Source: CALREJ01 sp964533375
Lineage (GTDB): Bacteria > Patescibacteriota > Gracilibacteria > Peribacterales > Peribacteraceae
Assembly (NCBI GenBank): GCA_964533375.1
Contig: CAZHLW010000001.1
Coordinates: 496,001-560,000 of the forward strand
Direction of reading: 5' to 3'
DNA: 64,000 nucleotides
Below are positions 15,912 through 24,485 of this stretch, piece by piece. The position numbers and the translations under genes are program-made. The first letter of the stretch is position 1; each line of letters starts with the position of its first letter. The notes under the pieces are model-generated. The model saw nothing but the letters and a program-made list of their open reading frames with translations. It made no database searches and was not told the origin of the DNA.

Positions 15912-17096
15912 TTACATAATCTTCTTATATCTCTCGAATTTCACGCGGAGCACTGCGCCGTAGCCAATCAGGACTGCTACTGTGCAGATAATCCAACCGA
16001 CAATCGGGATGATGGATACAATCTTGAGAGCCAGGAAAATACCAAGGCTGACGCCGAAGATCATCCAGTTGTTCCACTTCTTCTTGTACTGTGCCTCAAT
16101 GTAGCGGGCAAAGACCATAGCGGTGACTGCTTTTGCAAACAGGATGCTGATGGCAAAGAGGAGGGCAACGGCAATAGCAATCGGCAGACCGATGACGGTG
16201 ATGAGCAGCAAAACTGTTGCGATGGGTGTCAGTACGAAGTAGAGCAAACCGGTCAGGAAGCTGATACCCGGCTTGGTCTTGAGAACCTTTGCGGAATCCT
16301 TGAAGAAGGTCTTTGTCACAAGCACAAAGAGGCCGATCACGAGGGCGCCGGAGAGAACGGAGTAGATGGTGATTGCTGTAATGAAGGCAGCAAGAATGCC
16401 GAGGCCGCCTTTCTTTGTTTCCGGCTCATGCATAGCAAATGCGGGATCAAATGTCGTTGTACCTCTGACCATTGTGCCGAAATCCTGTTCGCCAGTTGGG
16501 AGCCAGTAGGTGAGGTTCTTGTTGAAGAGTGTGGTTGCAGATGTGGTGATGGCGCGGGCTGCAAGAATCGTGTTTCCAAGCATTTGGCCTGTTACTTCCA
16601 CGTTGTCGCTCTGCACATCTGCATCGCCGCGGACAATGCCGTGCAACACAGTGGATCCGCCGCGGATCTTGAGTGTACCCGATACATTGCCGTCGATAGT
16701 CGTTTCACCGGCCATCGAAAGAACGCTGCCGCCGACCTCCACACCCTGCTGAATGCGGACGTTACCGCCGCCTACAACAATGTTGCCGCGGACGTTTTTC
16801 ATGATGACCACCGTGCCACCGAAGACGCGGACGTTACCGCCAACGGTGTTGCTGATAATGACAGTGCCACCCAGCGCCTGAACGCTGCCGCTGACCGGAG
16901 CGTTGATGGTGACGGTGTTTCCGCCAACGATCAGATCGCCTGTAACAGGCTGGTTGACACTCACATCACTGCCGGCGACGTAACGGTCGGAACCGACGTT
17001 TGTGACGAATGTCTGGTTACCGTTTGCAGCAAGTGCAAGAGGAGCCGCGGTCAATAAAGACGCAGCAAGAAGAGAAAGTCCTGTGAATTTTTTCAT
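15912..17096 (-). CDS. Secreted beta-repeat (bactofilin-like) and four-helix membrane protein
   Basis: From the ATG at 17096 this is a 394-residue protein. It has a signal peptide (about residues 1-23, ending ALAANG). Residues 30-190 form repeats of about 17-20 residues with V/G/N-rich strands (GDLIVGGNTVTINAPVSGSV, GGNVRIQQGVEVGG) that suggest a right-handed beta-helix as in bactofilins or polymer-forming domains. At least four membrane helices occupy about residues 235-385. The beta domain would sit outside the membrane. A role in envelope structure is inferred. A TATAGT -10-like element is upstream on the minus strand. Confidence 0.75.
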   Translation of the reverse strand: MKKFTGLSLLAASLLTAAPLALAANGNQTFVTNVGSDRYVAGSDVSVNQPVTGDLIVGGNTVTINAPVSGSVQALGGTVIISNTVGGNVRVFGGTVVIMKNVRGNIVVGGGNVRIQQGVEVGGSVLSMAGETTIDGNVSGTLKIRGGSTVLHGIVRGDADVQSDNVEVTGQMLGNTILAARAITTSATTLFNKNLTYWLPTGEQDFGTMVRGTTTFDPAFAMHEPETKKGGLGILAAFITAITIYSVLSGALVIGLFVLVTKTFFKDSAKVLKTKPGISFLTGLLYFVLTPIATVLLLITVIGLPIAIAVALLFAISILFAKAVTAMVFARYIEAQYKKKWNNWMIFGVSLGIFLALKIVSIIPIVGWIICTVAVLIGYGAVLRVKFERYKKIM

Positions 17097-17183
17097 CAAA
17101 AAATGGGGAAGGGAGGTCCTCACTATATCTCCGCGCTTTTTATCTTCTTAATGAAATGTTAAGCAAAATATATTCGGATGTAT

Positions 17184-17237
17184 TAGCTTGTACATAAGTA
17201 GGAAATAGGAACCTACAAGCTACTTGTGTACTTATGT
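17184..17237. other. Interleaved inverted repeats (pseudoknot topology) after priA
   Basis: TAGCTTGTA (17184-17192) pairs with TACAAGCTA (17214-17222), and ACATAAGTA (17192-17200) pairs with TACTTATGT (17229-17237). The stems interleave. It lies directly after the priA stop codon, in the 143-bp gap before the beta-repeat protein gene. Confidence 0.55.
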
Positions 17238-17239
17238 CA

Positions 17240-19369
17240 TCAAATACAATCAATTGGATCCACATCAACAACTGCCTGTGTCATGTCGAGAGAGGGGAGT
17301 AGTGCACGCAGGTCGTTTCCCCGCAGGAGCACATGCCACACTTTGCCGCCGCCAAACAGTGTTGGGGCGACACTTGCCTGTGCCTTCATTTGTTTTTCAT
17401 GAATGGCGCGGAGAAGCGCTGCGTGCAACTTTTTTGCGTGCACATCCGCGCGGTCTTCGCGGAAAATAAAGCGGATCATCTCGGCTGCAGGGGGATAGTG
17501 GAGCTGGTTTCGGAGCTTCCATTCCGCTTCCAGGTAGTCGCGTGTCCGGTGCTGAGACGCTGCGACCACTTCCACGGCTTCGGGCCGGAAAGTCTGCACG
17601 ATCACTTCACCGTCTGAGGCGCGGCCGCTTCGTCCTGTCAGCTGTGTGAGGAGCTGGAAAACTCTTTCACCTGCGCGGAAGTGGGGGAGTGAGAGGCCGA
17701 TGTCGGCAATCATCACAACCGCGAGTGTCACACCCGGCAAATCGAGGCCTTTCACGACTGACTGTGTGCCAAACAAAATATCCGCCTCGCGATCACGCAT
17801 GGTTTTCAGGAGCGTGCGCATCTGTTCCGGATACTGCAACACATCACTGTCTGCACGCAGAATCCGCGCCTGCGGAAAAAGCGACGCGAGCAAGTCTTCC
17901 ATTTTCTGCGTTCCGGCACCAACCGGCAGTAGATCATGCGATCCACAGTGCGGGCAATCCGCAGGGAGATCCGCAGTCACTCCCGAAAAATGATCCAGCA
18001 GAAACGGCTGTCCGCCGCTATTTCTATGCAGCGTGAAGGGGAGTTGTGATTCAGGGGAGACCAAACGCTTTCTGCATTTTAAACAGAGCACCGCACTAGC
18101 CATGCCGCGACGATTCAGGAAGAGAACGGTTTGCTCTTTCTTTTTCAGGCGATCATTGATGGCATCAATAAGCGTTGGAGAAAACGGGTACAGTGAGCCG
18201 AAATTCACAGTCGCGAGATCAACAATTTTCACATCCGGCAGCTTCTGATTTTTATACCGCTCGGGGAGTTCTGCCATGTGATACCGTCCGCTCTTCACAC
18301 GGTCCCAGCTTTCCAGCGACGGTGTTGCGGTTCCCATCACAAACTTCGCCCCTGCATTGAAGCAAAATTGTTCCGCTGTTTCCCGTGCATGATACCGCGG
18401 TGTCTGTTCATTCTTGTACGTCCATTCATGTTCTTCATCCATGATGATGAGCCCCAGGTTGTGACACGGCGCAAAAAGCGCAGACCGCGAGCCGATCACG
18501 AGCGCCGCTTCGCCGCTACGGATGCGCATCCACTCCGCTCTTCGCGATGCAGGAGTCAGACGGCTGTGAAGAATCGCAATGCGGTCGCGGTTAAAGAGTG
18601 TTTCAAAACGGTGAATGATGTGTTCGGTCAGAAGAATTTCCGGCACGAGCAGAATGGACTGCTGCCCTTTTTTCGCAACATCGGAAATCATCTGCGAATA
18701 CACTTCCGTTTTTCCGCTTCCGGTAATACCAAATAAGAGTGATGGCCGCTTGTCTTTTGTCATCGCGTCATACGCATCCTGCTGCAGAGGGGAGAGCGTT
18801 GGTGGTGTGCCGGTAAAGGTGTAAGGCTTCTGCTCATACCTTTCGGGTGATCGCTTTTCTTCCGCAATATGTCCACTCTCTTTCAATCGATTGATGATGG
18901 CACTGCTCACATCGGTTTCTTTTTTCAGATCACTCACGCTCATCCACTCATGTGAGCGCAAAGTATCCAGCACCAACTGCTGCTTACTCGTCGCTTTCTC
19001 TGCATCACGTACAAAGCGCAAACCTGGAATGTCTTTGGGAATTAATGAATGCCACGGCGGCGATGGTAAAAATGGCGTAAGCGCAGAACGCAGCGAGCAG
19101 AAGTAATGCTCCGCCATCCAACTGAGAGTCTTTAACTGCGCCGTGCTCATCACCGGATCGGCACTGATGACATCCAGAATCGGCTTGAGCGCAAAGCCTT
19201 CGTCATCCAGTGGTCCGTCATCAACAGACAGGACAATTCCCTCCATGGTTTTTTTCCGGAGTTGCACATGCACCAGCATTCCCGGACGGAGATCAAACCC
19301 GCCGGTTTCGTACGTGAGGCCGTTATGGATGCCTGGAGAGCGGGAATTGACGAGGACTGTGCAGCGCAT
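17240..19369 (-). CDS. priA: Primosomal protein N' (replication restart helicase)
   Basis: This 709-residue protein has the PriA architecture. The N-terminal 3'-DNA-binding domain includes TYETGGFDLRPGMLVHVQLR. Helicase motif I is LLFGITGSGKTEVY, motif II is IMDEEHEWTYKN, and TATPSLESW is motif III. The zinc-binding insertion carries Cys pairs (CLKCRKR and CPHCGSHDLL), fewer than the usual eight cysteines. The C-terminal helicase lobe has GTQSVVKGLDLPGV and QLTGRSGRA. It reloads the replisome at collapsed forks, with DnaB encoded elsewhere in the window. The sequence CATACT ends 6 bases upstream of the ATG. Confidence 0.94.
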   Translation of the reverse strand: MRCTVLVNSRSPGIHNGLTYETGGFDLRPGMLVHVQLRKKTMEGIVLSVDDGPLDDEGFALKPILDVISADPVMSTAQLKTLSWMAEHYFCSLRSALTPFLPSPPWHSLIPKDIPGLRFVRDAEKATSKQQLVLDTLRSHEWMSVSDLKKETDVSSAIINRLKESGHIAEEKRSPERYEQKPYTFTGTPPTLSPLQQDAYDAMTKDKRPSLLFGITGSGKTEVYSQMISDVAKKGQQSILLVPEILLTEHIIHRFETLFNRDRIAILHSRLTPASRRAEWMRIRSGEAALVIGSRSALFAPCHNLGLIIMDEEHEWTYKNEQTPRYHARETAEQFCFNAGAKFVMGTATPSLESWDRVKSGRYHMAELPERYKNQKLPDVKIVDLATVNFGSLYPFSPTLIDAINDRLKKKEQTVLFLNRRGMASAVLCLKCRKRLVSPESQLPFTLHRNSGGQPFLLDHFSGVTADLPADCPHCGSHDLLPVGAGTQKMEDLLASLFPQARILRADSDVLQYPEQMRTLLKTMRDREADILFGTQSVVKGLDLPGVTLAVVMIADIGLSLPHFRAGERVFQLLTQLTGRSGRASDGEVIVQTFRPEAVEVVAASQHRTRDYLEAEWKLRNQLHYPPAAEMIRFIFREDRADVHAKKLHAALLRAIHEKQMKAQASVAPTLFGGGKVWHVLLRGNDLRALLPSLDMTQAVVDVDPIDCI

Positions 19370-19419
19370 ACTCCAAGTATGAATGGATAATGGAGAATGT
19401 GCTATTTATTTTGAATATT

Positions 19420-19496
19420 TGGTCGGGGCGGCGGGACTCGAACTCGCGACCCTCTGCTCCCAAAGCAGATACTCTAGCCAACTGAGCTACGCCCCG
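19420..19496 (-). tRNA. tRNA-Pro (anticodon UGG)
   Basis: Read on the minus strand, acceptor CGGGGCG pairs with CGCCCCG, followed by A and an encoded CCA. The anticodon arm TCTGC-TTTGGGA-GCAGA gives UGG. D- and T-arms are intact (GAGTTCGAGTC). Confidence 0.96.
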
Positions 19497-19519
19497 AACG
19501 CAAGCATCCTATAGGATGC

Positions 19520-21271
19520 CTATTCCTGAATAAAGCCCCGTACCTGACTTTCCCACAATCTGGCGTAAATACCCTTTTTGGCGATCAATTCCTCGTGATT
19601 TCCATCTTCAACGACAACCCCTTTATCCAGCACAATAATCCTATCCATCATCCGCAGCGTCGAAAGGCGATGGGCGATGGCGAGGACGGTTTTGCCCTGC
19701 ATCAGTTGCTGTAGTGCCTGCTGAATCGCGCCTTCGCTTTCACTGTCGAGCGCGCTGGTTGCTTCGTCCAGAACGAGGATCGGTGCATTTTTGAGAATGG
19801 CTCTGGCAATCGCAATGCGCTGACGCTGGCCGCCGCTGAGTTTCACGCCGCGTTCACCAACGAGGGTGTCATAGCCCTTCGGTGTTTTTTCAATGAAGCC
19901 GTCGGCTTGTGCGAGCTTCGCGGCTTTCACTACTTCCTTATCACTTGCGTCCAGTCTGCCGTAGCGGATGTTCTCGCGGATGGTGCGGTGGAAGAGGGAG
20001 GTGTCCTGCGGAACGAGTGCAATCTGACTGCGTAAACTTTTCTGCGTGATGGATCGGATGCTCTGGTCATCGATCAAAATATCGCCGCTCTGAATGTCAT
20101 ATTGCCTCAGAAGAAGAGAGGTAAGCGATGTCTTGCCGGCGCCGCTGTGGCCGACCAGTCCGACTTTTTGTCCTGGTTCAATTGTCAGGTTGAAATGATC
20201 GAACACCGTCTGTTTGCCGTACGAGAATGTAACATCGCGGAATACGACTTTTCCTTCGCGAACAGCCAGATGTTCCGCTTCCGGTACATCGACAATTTCG
20301 TGTGGCTGCAGAAGTTCCTGCAGTCCTTCTTTCGACTGACCGTAGTTATCGGTAAAGCGGTTCATTTCATTGCTGATCGCAAAAATCTGCCGCATGAGGC
20401 TCACGACCAATCCCACAATCATCGCGATGTCACCGACGGTTACCAGGTTTTGCACGAGGAGCGAGACTGCGAGCCAGAGTATTGTGGCAACCAGAAATGT
20501 TTGCAGGACATTACCGGTCAGCAGAATCCACTCCGACAAAAACCAGCTCTTCAAACCGGACTTTGCAAACTCATCAATGCGTTCCTGGAAATGATTGATT
20601 TCAAATTCCTGATGTGCGTTCTGGTGCACTGCGGAAATATTTGTGGCACTGTCGACCATGGTGCCGCGCATGATGGAAGAGTTCTGCGAAAAGAGAATGC
20701 CGTACTTGCGTTTGCGGAGCACGAGTAACGTGTTTGTAACGATATAGACAACCGTCCACAGAAAAATGATGACGGCAAAAAGCGGATGTGCGGACATGAC
20801 TGCATACATGCTGATGATGAGCGTGAAAGTGAGCGGCAGAAATTGCCACAGGATATTTTGCAGAATGTTCACCGTTCCTTCCGAGACCTGCGAAATTTTG
20901 TTCGTGAGCGCACCTGCAAAGCGGTTATTGAAATAATTCGCACTGTGGTGTGTGAGATACGAAAAGAGTGTGCGGTAGCCATACGCGCGGGCACGCATCA
21001 TCCACTGCATGCCGTTAAATCCGCTCATGCGCCAAATGATTCCAGACATTCCGAAAATGATCGTGTAGATAATGGCCCAGTGCCAGATGTCATCAGGAAT
21101 TCCGGCGGTAATCGCATTAATCAGATTTTTCAGAATGATGTTTCCAATACCGTCAAGAATACTTCCGCCCGCAACTGAAAAAAGAGCACCCATGGCCCAG
21201 GGCCAGAATGGTCTGGTTATAAAAACGCCGAAACGCAGCGGTGTACGCGGAATGGAAGGTTCTCTGTTCAC
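19520..21271 (-). CDS. ABC exporter, fused membrane and ATPase domains (MsbA-type)
   Basis: This 583-residue half-transporter has about six membrane helices in the first 320 residues, then an ATPase domain. The Walker A is GLVGHSGAGKTSLT, the Q-loop is ALVPQDTSLF, the ABC signature is VKLSGGQRQRIAIARA, the Walker B is APILVLDEATSALD and the H-loop is LAIAHRLSTL. A homodimer would export a lipid, peptide or drug; the substrate is unknown. The start is a GTG at 21269-21271 that overlaps the TGA of the upstream lipoprotein gene by four bases, indicating a translationally coupled operon. Confidence 0.92.
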   Translation of the reverse strand: MNREPSIPRTPLRFGVFITRPFWPWAMGALFSVAGGSILDGIGNIILKNLINAITAGIPDDIWHWAIIYTIIFGMSGIIWRMSGFNGMQWMMRARAYGYRTLFSYLTHHSANYFNNRFAGALTNKISQVSEGTVNILQNILWQFLPLTFTLIISMYAVMSAHPLFAVIIFLWTVVYIVTNTLLVLRKRKYGILFSQNSSIMRGTMVDSATNISAVHQNAHQEFEINHFQERIDEFAKSGLKSWFLSEWILLTGNVLQTFLVATILWLAVSLLVQNLVTVGDIAMIVGLVVSLMRQIFAISNEMNRFTDNYGQSKEGLQELLQPHEIVDVPEAEHLAVREGKVVFRDVTFSYGKQTVFDHFNLTIEPGQKVGLVGHSGAGKTSLTSLLLRQYDIQSGDILIDDQSIRSITQKSLRSQIALVPQDTSLFHRTIRENIRYGRLDASDKEVVKAAKLAQADGFIEKTPKGYDTLVGERGVKLSGGQRQRIAIARAILKNAPILVLDEATSALDSESEGAIQQALQQLMQGKTVLAIAHRLSTLRMMDRIIVLDKGVVVEDGNHEELIAKKGIYARLWESQVRGFIQE

Positions 21272-21852
21272 AAAAATCTAATGGTTGCGAGCATAGAGTG
21301 GAGCACGTCGTAGAGCGGCTCTTCGGTAAACGGCGTGGTGTGACCGGGTGCGCAGTCCGGGCCGAGGTTGCAGCTGCGCGTGAACATGGTGACCATGTAG
21401 CACTTGTCATTGTACGTCGTCGAATAATTTGTGCCCGCGTACAGATTTCCCGCGCCCGCTTCATTCCAGTCTTTTTTCTGGAAGCTGATGCCGTTGTACT
21501 GCTCCATCACCGACGACGTCATCTGGCTGGCCGGACATTCCGGGAGTGTGGCGATGGCGATCTTTGCAGTGGTGAGGGTGTTGCCGTCACTGAAAGAAGC
21601 CGGGAAGGTAAACGCTGTGCCGTCTGCCTGTACATCATCAGAAATGATGCGGTCATTTTGGGTGACTGTCAGAAAAGACGGATAGTCGATTGCGTAGCCG
21701 TCATCTGTATTTGTATATGTCTGCACAGATGATCCGGTTGATGCGCTGCTTGCCGTTGATGATGAAGGCGATGAATTACTGTTTCCGCCGGTGCTTGTTG
21801 TACAGGCAGACAGGAGTGTGAGGGCGGAGAGGGTCAGGAGGATTTTTTTCAT
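21268..21852 (-). CDS. Putative lipoprotein upstream of the ABC exporter
   Basis: From the ATG at 21852 this is a 194-residue protein. It has a short signal peptide ending in the lipobox LLSACTTS, a Ser/Asn/Thr-rich linker, and a globular domain beginning YTNTDDGYAIDYPSFLTV, a pattern seen in PsbP-like or other extracytoplasmic beta proteins of unknown function. Two further Cys pairs (CPASQ, CYMV, CNLGPDC) may form disulfides. It shares a promoter (extended -10 TGCTAGAAT) with the ABC exporter. Upstream in-frame codons reach 21999 but lie in the terminator. Confidence 0.75.
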   Translation of the reverse strand: MKKILLTLSALTLLSACTTSTGGNSNSSPSSSTASSASTGSSVQTYTNTDDGYAIDYPSFLTVTQNDRIISDDVQADGTAFTFPASFSDGNTLTTAKIAIATLPECPASQMTSSVMEQYNGISFQKKDWNEAGAGNLYAGTNYSTTYNDKCYMVTMFTRSCNLGPDCAPGHTTPFTEEPLYDVLHSMLATIRFL

Positions 21853-21918
21853 GGGAAGAAGTGGAATGGAAGAATGCATTCTAGCAGCAAAGCGCTTTTC
21901 CGGGAGAAAAAAACCAAC

Positions 21919-21946
21919 AAAAAAGGGCGGAAAACCGCCCTTTTTC
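21919..21946. terminator. Strong bidirectional terminator
   Basis: AAAAAGGGCGG-AAAA-CCGCCCTTTTT is a perfect hairpin with T-runs on both strands. It ends the DUF4383-like gene and isolates the lipoprotein/ABC operon. Confidence 0.9.
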
Positions 21947-21961
21947 TTTATGACAGATTGC

Positions 21962-22312
21962 TTATTTCTTGCCGCCAAAACCGACAGCCAGACACACAAC
22001 AGCGATTGCAGCGTGCAGGTAGTTGTCAGCCTGGTTGACTACAAAGAGGCCGAGGACATCGGTGCCGCTCATGAAGCCGAGGATCGTAACCAAAGCGTAG
22101 ACAATACCGAAGACAATGAGGTACAGGCGTGCGTACGATTCGCTGGAGGACACTGCAATGAGGGCGACAATACCGCTCAGGAGGTGGATGACGTTGTGGA
22201 TCGTGTCGACTTCAAAGAGGCCGAGGATCGGGTTGTTCACAAATCCGAGAAGACCGACAAGAAGGAGAACGATACCAAGAATCCAGGTAACAGATTTCAC
22301 AAGACTGCTCAT
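21962..22312 (-). CDS. DUF4383-like four-helix membrane protein
   Basis: From the ATG at 22312 this 116-residue protein has four hydrophobic helices (about residues 5-22, 38-55, 60-80 and 95-112). GLFEVDTIHNVIHLLSGIVAL and LFVVNQADNYLHAAIAV are typical of DUF4383 proteins, where an N-x-x-H (or D-N-x-x-H) motif is repeated. Its function is not known. An extended -10-like TGGTATAGT lies about 40 bases upstream. Confidence 0.8.
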   Translation of the reverse strand: MSSLVKSVTWILGIVLLLVGLLGFVNNPILGLFEVDTIHNVIHLLSGIVALIAVSSSESYARLYLIVFGIVYALVTILGFMSGTDVLGLFVVNQADNYLHAAIAVVCLAVGFGGKK

Positions 22313-22418
22313 GATGGAAGGGGGAAGGAGAAAAAAGAACAAAGTTCACTATACCACCAGTGCATAGCAAAGGGTACCGATTGGGCTTTTTGTGCAATAG
22401 CATTTTTCTGTGATTGCT

Positions 22419-22489
22419 AAAAATCCGAAGCACGAATTCCGATCATATTTTAGATTTCCATTCGGAATTCGAATTTCGTGCTTCGAACA
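22419..22489. repeat. Palindromic repeat element, family D
   Basis: CGAAGCACGAATTCCGA and its near complement TCGGAATTCGAATTTCGTGC flank an AT-rich core, giving a long hairpin between the DUF4383-like gene and rarA. A second, longer copy is at 50666-50779. Confidence 0.7.
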
Positions 22490-22516
22490 TTACATCTGCT
22501 ATCCTTATCCTCCTCT

Positions 22517-23797
22517 ATGTCTCAAAATACAGCCCCTATCGCCTACAGACTCCGTCCTACGACTTTGTCGCAGTACGTCGGCCAGTCGCACATTGTGGGG
22601 GAGGGAACGGCGCTGCGTCAGGCTATTGAGCACGATGCGCTATCATCTGTGATTCTATCAGGGCCCCCCGGAACCGGAAAAACCACGCTCGCCAAAATCA
22701 TCGCTGAAGCAACTAAAGCGCAATTCATTCAGATCAACGCAGTCATGAGCGGGGTGAAGGAATTGAAAGAAGTCTGTCTGGAAGCTGAGCGGATGCTCAC
22801 GACCTTCAAACAGAAAACTGTTTTATTCATCGATGAAATCCATCGCTTTAACAAAGCACAGCAGGATGCACTTTTGCCGTTTGTGGAAAACGGGACCGTC
22901 ATTCTGATTGGCGCAACAACCGAGAATCCGTATTTCGAAGTGAATCCTGCTCTTGTTTCCAGGTCGCATGTGTATCTGCTGAAGCCGCTCGATGTGCCTG
23001 AATTACTATCGATTCTCAAGCGCGCGCTTTCCGACAAAGAAGGATACGGCGGTGCGGTGCGTGTGACGGATGAAGCCCTCGAGCGGATTGCCCAGATCAG
23101 CAATGGCGATGCGCGTATCGCTCTCAATGCATTGGAACTGGCGGTCATGACGTCCGGGAATTCCATTACTCTTGAACAGGCGAATGCGCTCTTTCAGGAA
23201 CGCGCCAAACGCTACGACAACGGCGGAGAGGATCACTACAACACCATCTCAGCCTTCATCAAAACTATGAGAGGCAGTGATCCCGATGCGGCGCTCGTGT
23301 GGCTTTTTAAAATGATCCAGAGCGGCGAAGAGCCGCGTTTCCTGTTCCGCCGCATGGCGATATTCGCATCGGAGGATATCGGCAATGCAGACCCCAACGC
23401 ACTGCAGCTTGTCATGAGCGCACAGCAGGCGTTCGAATTTGTGGGTCTGCCGGAAGGGGAATACTTCCTTGCGCATGCGTGCATCTATCTGGCGCAGGCT
23501 CCGAAGAGCGATGGCGTGAAACATGCGATGGGCGCCGTGAAAGCCGCCATCAACAATCAGCCGACCCTCGAAGTGCCAAATCACCTCCGCAATGCGCCGG
23601 TGAAGGGCATGAAGCAGCAGGGCTACGGCGAGGGCTACCTCTATCCGCATGACTTCGAGGAGGGGATTGTGACTGCCAACTACTTCCCTGTCGGCATGGA
23701 GCCGCAGAATTTCTACCTGCCGGTCGAAAGAGGCTACGAACGCGGAATTTCGGATAGAATCGCCAGAGCGAAGGAGATTATCCGCAGGAAAGAGTAG
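22517..23797 (+). CDS. rarA: Replication-associated recombination protein A (MgsA/WRNIP1 family AAA+ ATPase)
   Basis: This 426-residue protein is a standard RarA. It opens with PIAYRLRPTTLSQYVGQSHI. The Walker A is LSGPPGTGKTTLA, the Walker B is TVLFIDEIHRFNKAQQD, sensor 1 is LIGATTENPYFEV, and the C-terminal tetramerisation domain contains SAFIKTMRGSDPDAALVWL and FEEGIVTANYFP. It acts at stalled forks. The ATG at 22517 follows TCCTCCTCT, a pyrimidine tract, and an extended -10-like TGCTATCCT. Confidence 0.95.
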   Translation: MSQNTAPIAYRLRPTTLSQYVGQSHIVGEGTALRQAIEHDALSSVILSGPPGTGKTTLAKIIAEATKAQFIQINAVMSGVKELKEVCLEAERMLTTFKQKTVLFIDEIHRFNKAQQDALLPFVENGTVILIGATTENPYFEVNPALVSRSHVYLLKPLDVPELLSILKRALSDKEGYGGAVRVTDEALERIAQISNGDARIALNALELAVMTSGNSITLEQANALFQERAKRYDNGGEDHYNTISAFIKTMRGSDPDAALVWLFKMIQSGEEPRFLFRRMAIFASEDIGNADPNALQLVMSAQQAFEFVGLPEGEYFLAHACIYLAQAPKSDGVKHAMGAVKAAINNQPTLEVPNHLRNAPVKGMKQQGYGEGYLYPHDFEEGIVTANYFPVGMEPQNFYLPVERGYERGISDRIARAKEIIRRKE

Positions 23798-23806
23798 GGA
23801 GAATAG

Positions 23807-23835
23807 TTGCAAAATTATGTAAAAAATGTTATAAT
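23807..23835 (+). promoter_or_regulatory. Promoter TTGCAA-N17-TATAAT (extended -10)
   Basis: The -35 is at 23807-23812 and the extended -10 TGTTATAAT ends at 23835, 10 bases before the ATG at 23846. Confidence 0.7.
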
Positions 23836-23845
23836 AGAAAAAAAC

Positions 23846-24442
23846 ATGAAAGCCACCTACCCCGCAATCCACTTCAGGCCGTTTGGCTTCAGTTATGAAG
23901 ATTTACCTGCGTTTCATGCAGCGTACTTCATGCTGATCCTGATTTTTGCGGGACTGTTCAATCTGGGATTTTTCGCTGTGCTTATCCTGCTGCATCTCAT
24001 GCTTGATTTCGTCAAGTATCGTTTTTATCTTCACAAGAAGAGATCCAATGCTGCGTTTTCTGTGTTCCGCGAAAGCATTGCCGACATTGCCCTCTTCTTT
24101 TTGGCACTTAGCTCTGTTGTGTACTTGCACCCGTCACTTCCGACTATTGCGGGCATCAGCGGTATCCGTCTGACTCATGTGATTGTGATGCGCGGTCTGG
24201 CTGTTCTTCTGCCGAAACTGACCATTTTGCACCACACACTGCGCATTGCGTTCAATGTTCCTGCGTACCTTCACACACCGACCGAACGTCCGCGCACATT
24301 CTGGACAATTGCGGAATGCATTTACGTGTCGACATTGTTCCTCTCTGTGTTTTTCCTTGTGATTGCACCGACTGTTCTGGGGCTTGATCTGCAGGAATTT
24401 AAGGAAATGCTCCTTGAGCAGCTGGTGCCGTGGAGAATGTAA
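23846..24442 (+). CDS. Multi-pass membrane protein of unknown function
   Basis: From the ATG at 23846 this 198-residue protein has about five hydrophobic helices (near residues 22-55, 75-98, 108-135 and 160-182). Basic loops contain HKKRSNAAFSVFRESIADIA. I recognise no family. It is monocistronic: a strong promoter is just upstream and the next gene is convergent after 43 bases. Confidence 0.7.
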   Translation: MKATYPAIHFRPFGFSYEDLPAFHAAYFMLILIFAGLFNLGFFAVLILLHLMLDFVKYRFYLHKKRSNAAFSVFRESIADIALFFLALSSVVYLHPSLPTIAGISGIRLTHVIVMRGLAVLLPKLTILHHTLRIAFNVPAYLHTPTERPRTFWTIAECIYVSTLFLSVFFLVIAPTVLGLDLQEFKEMLLEQLVPWRM

Positions 24443-24485
24443 CCAATCCGGTGAACTTTGCGGAGCCGGATCAGCTTTCAGGAAA

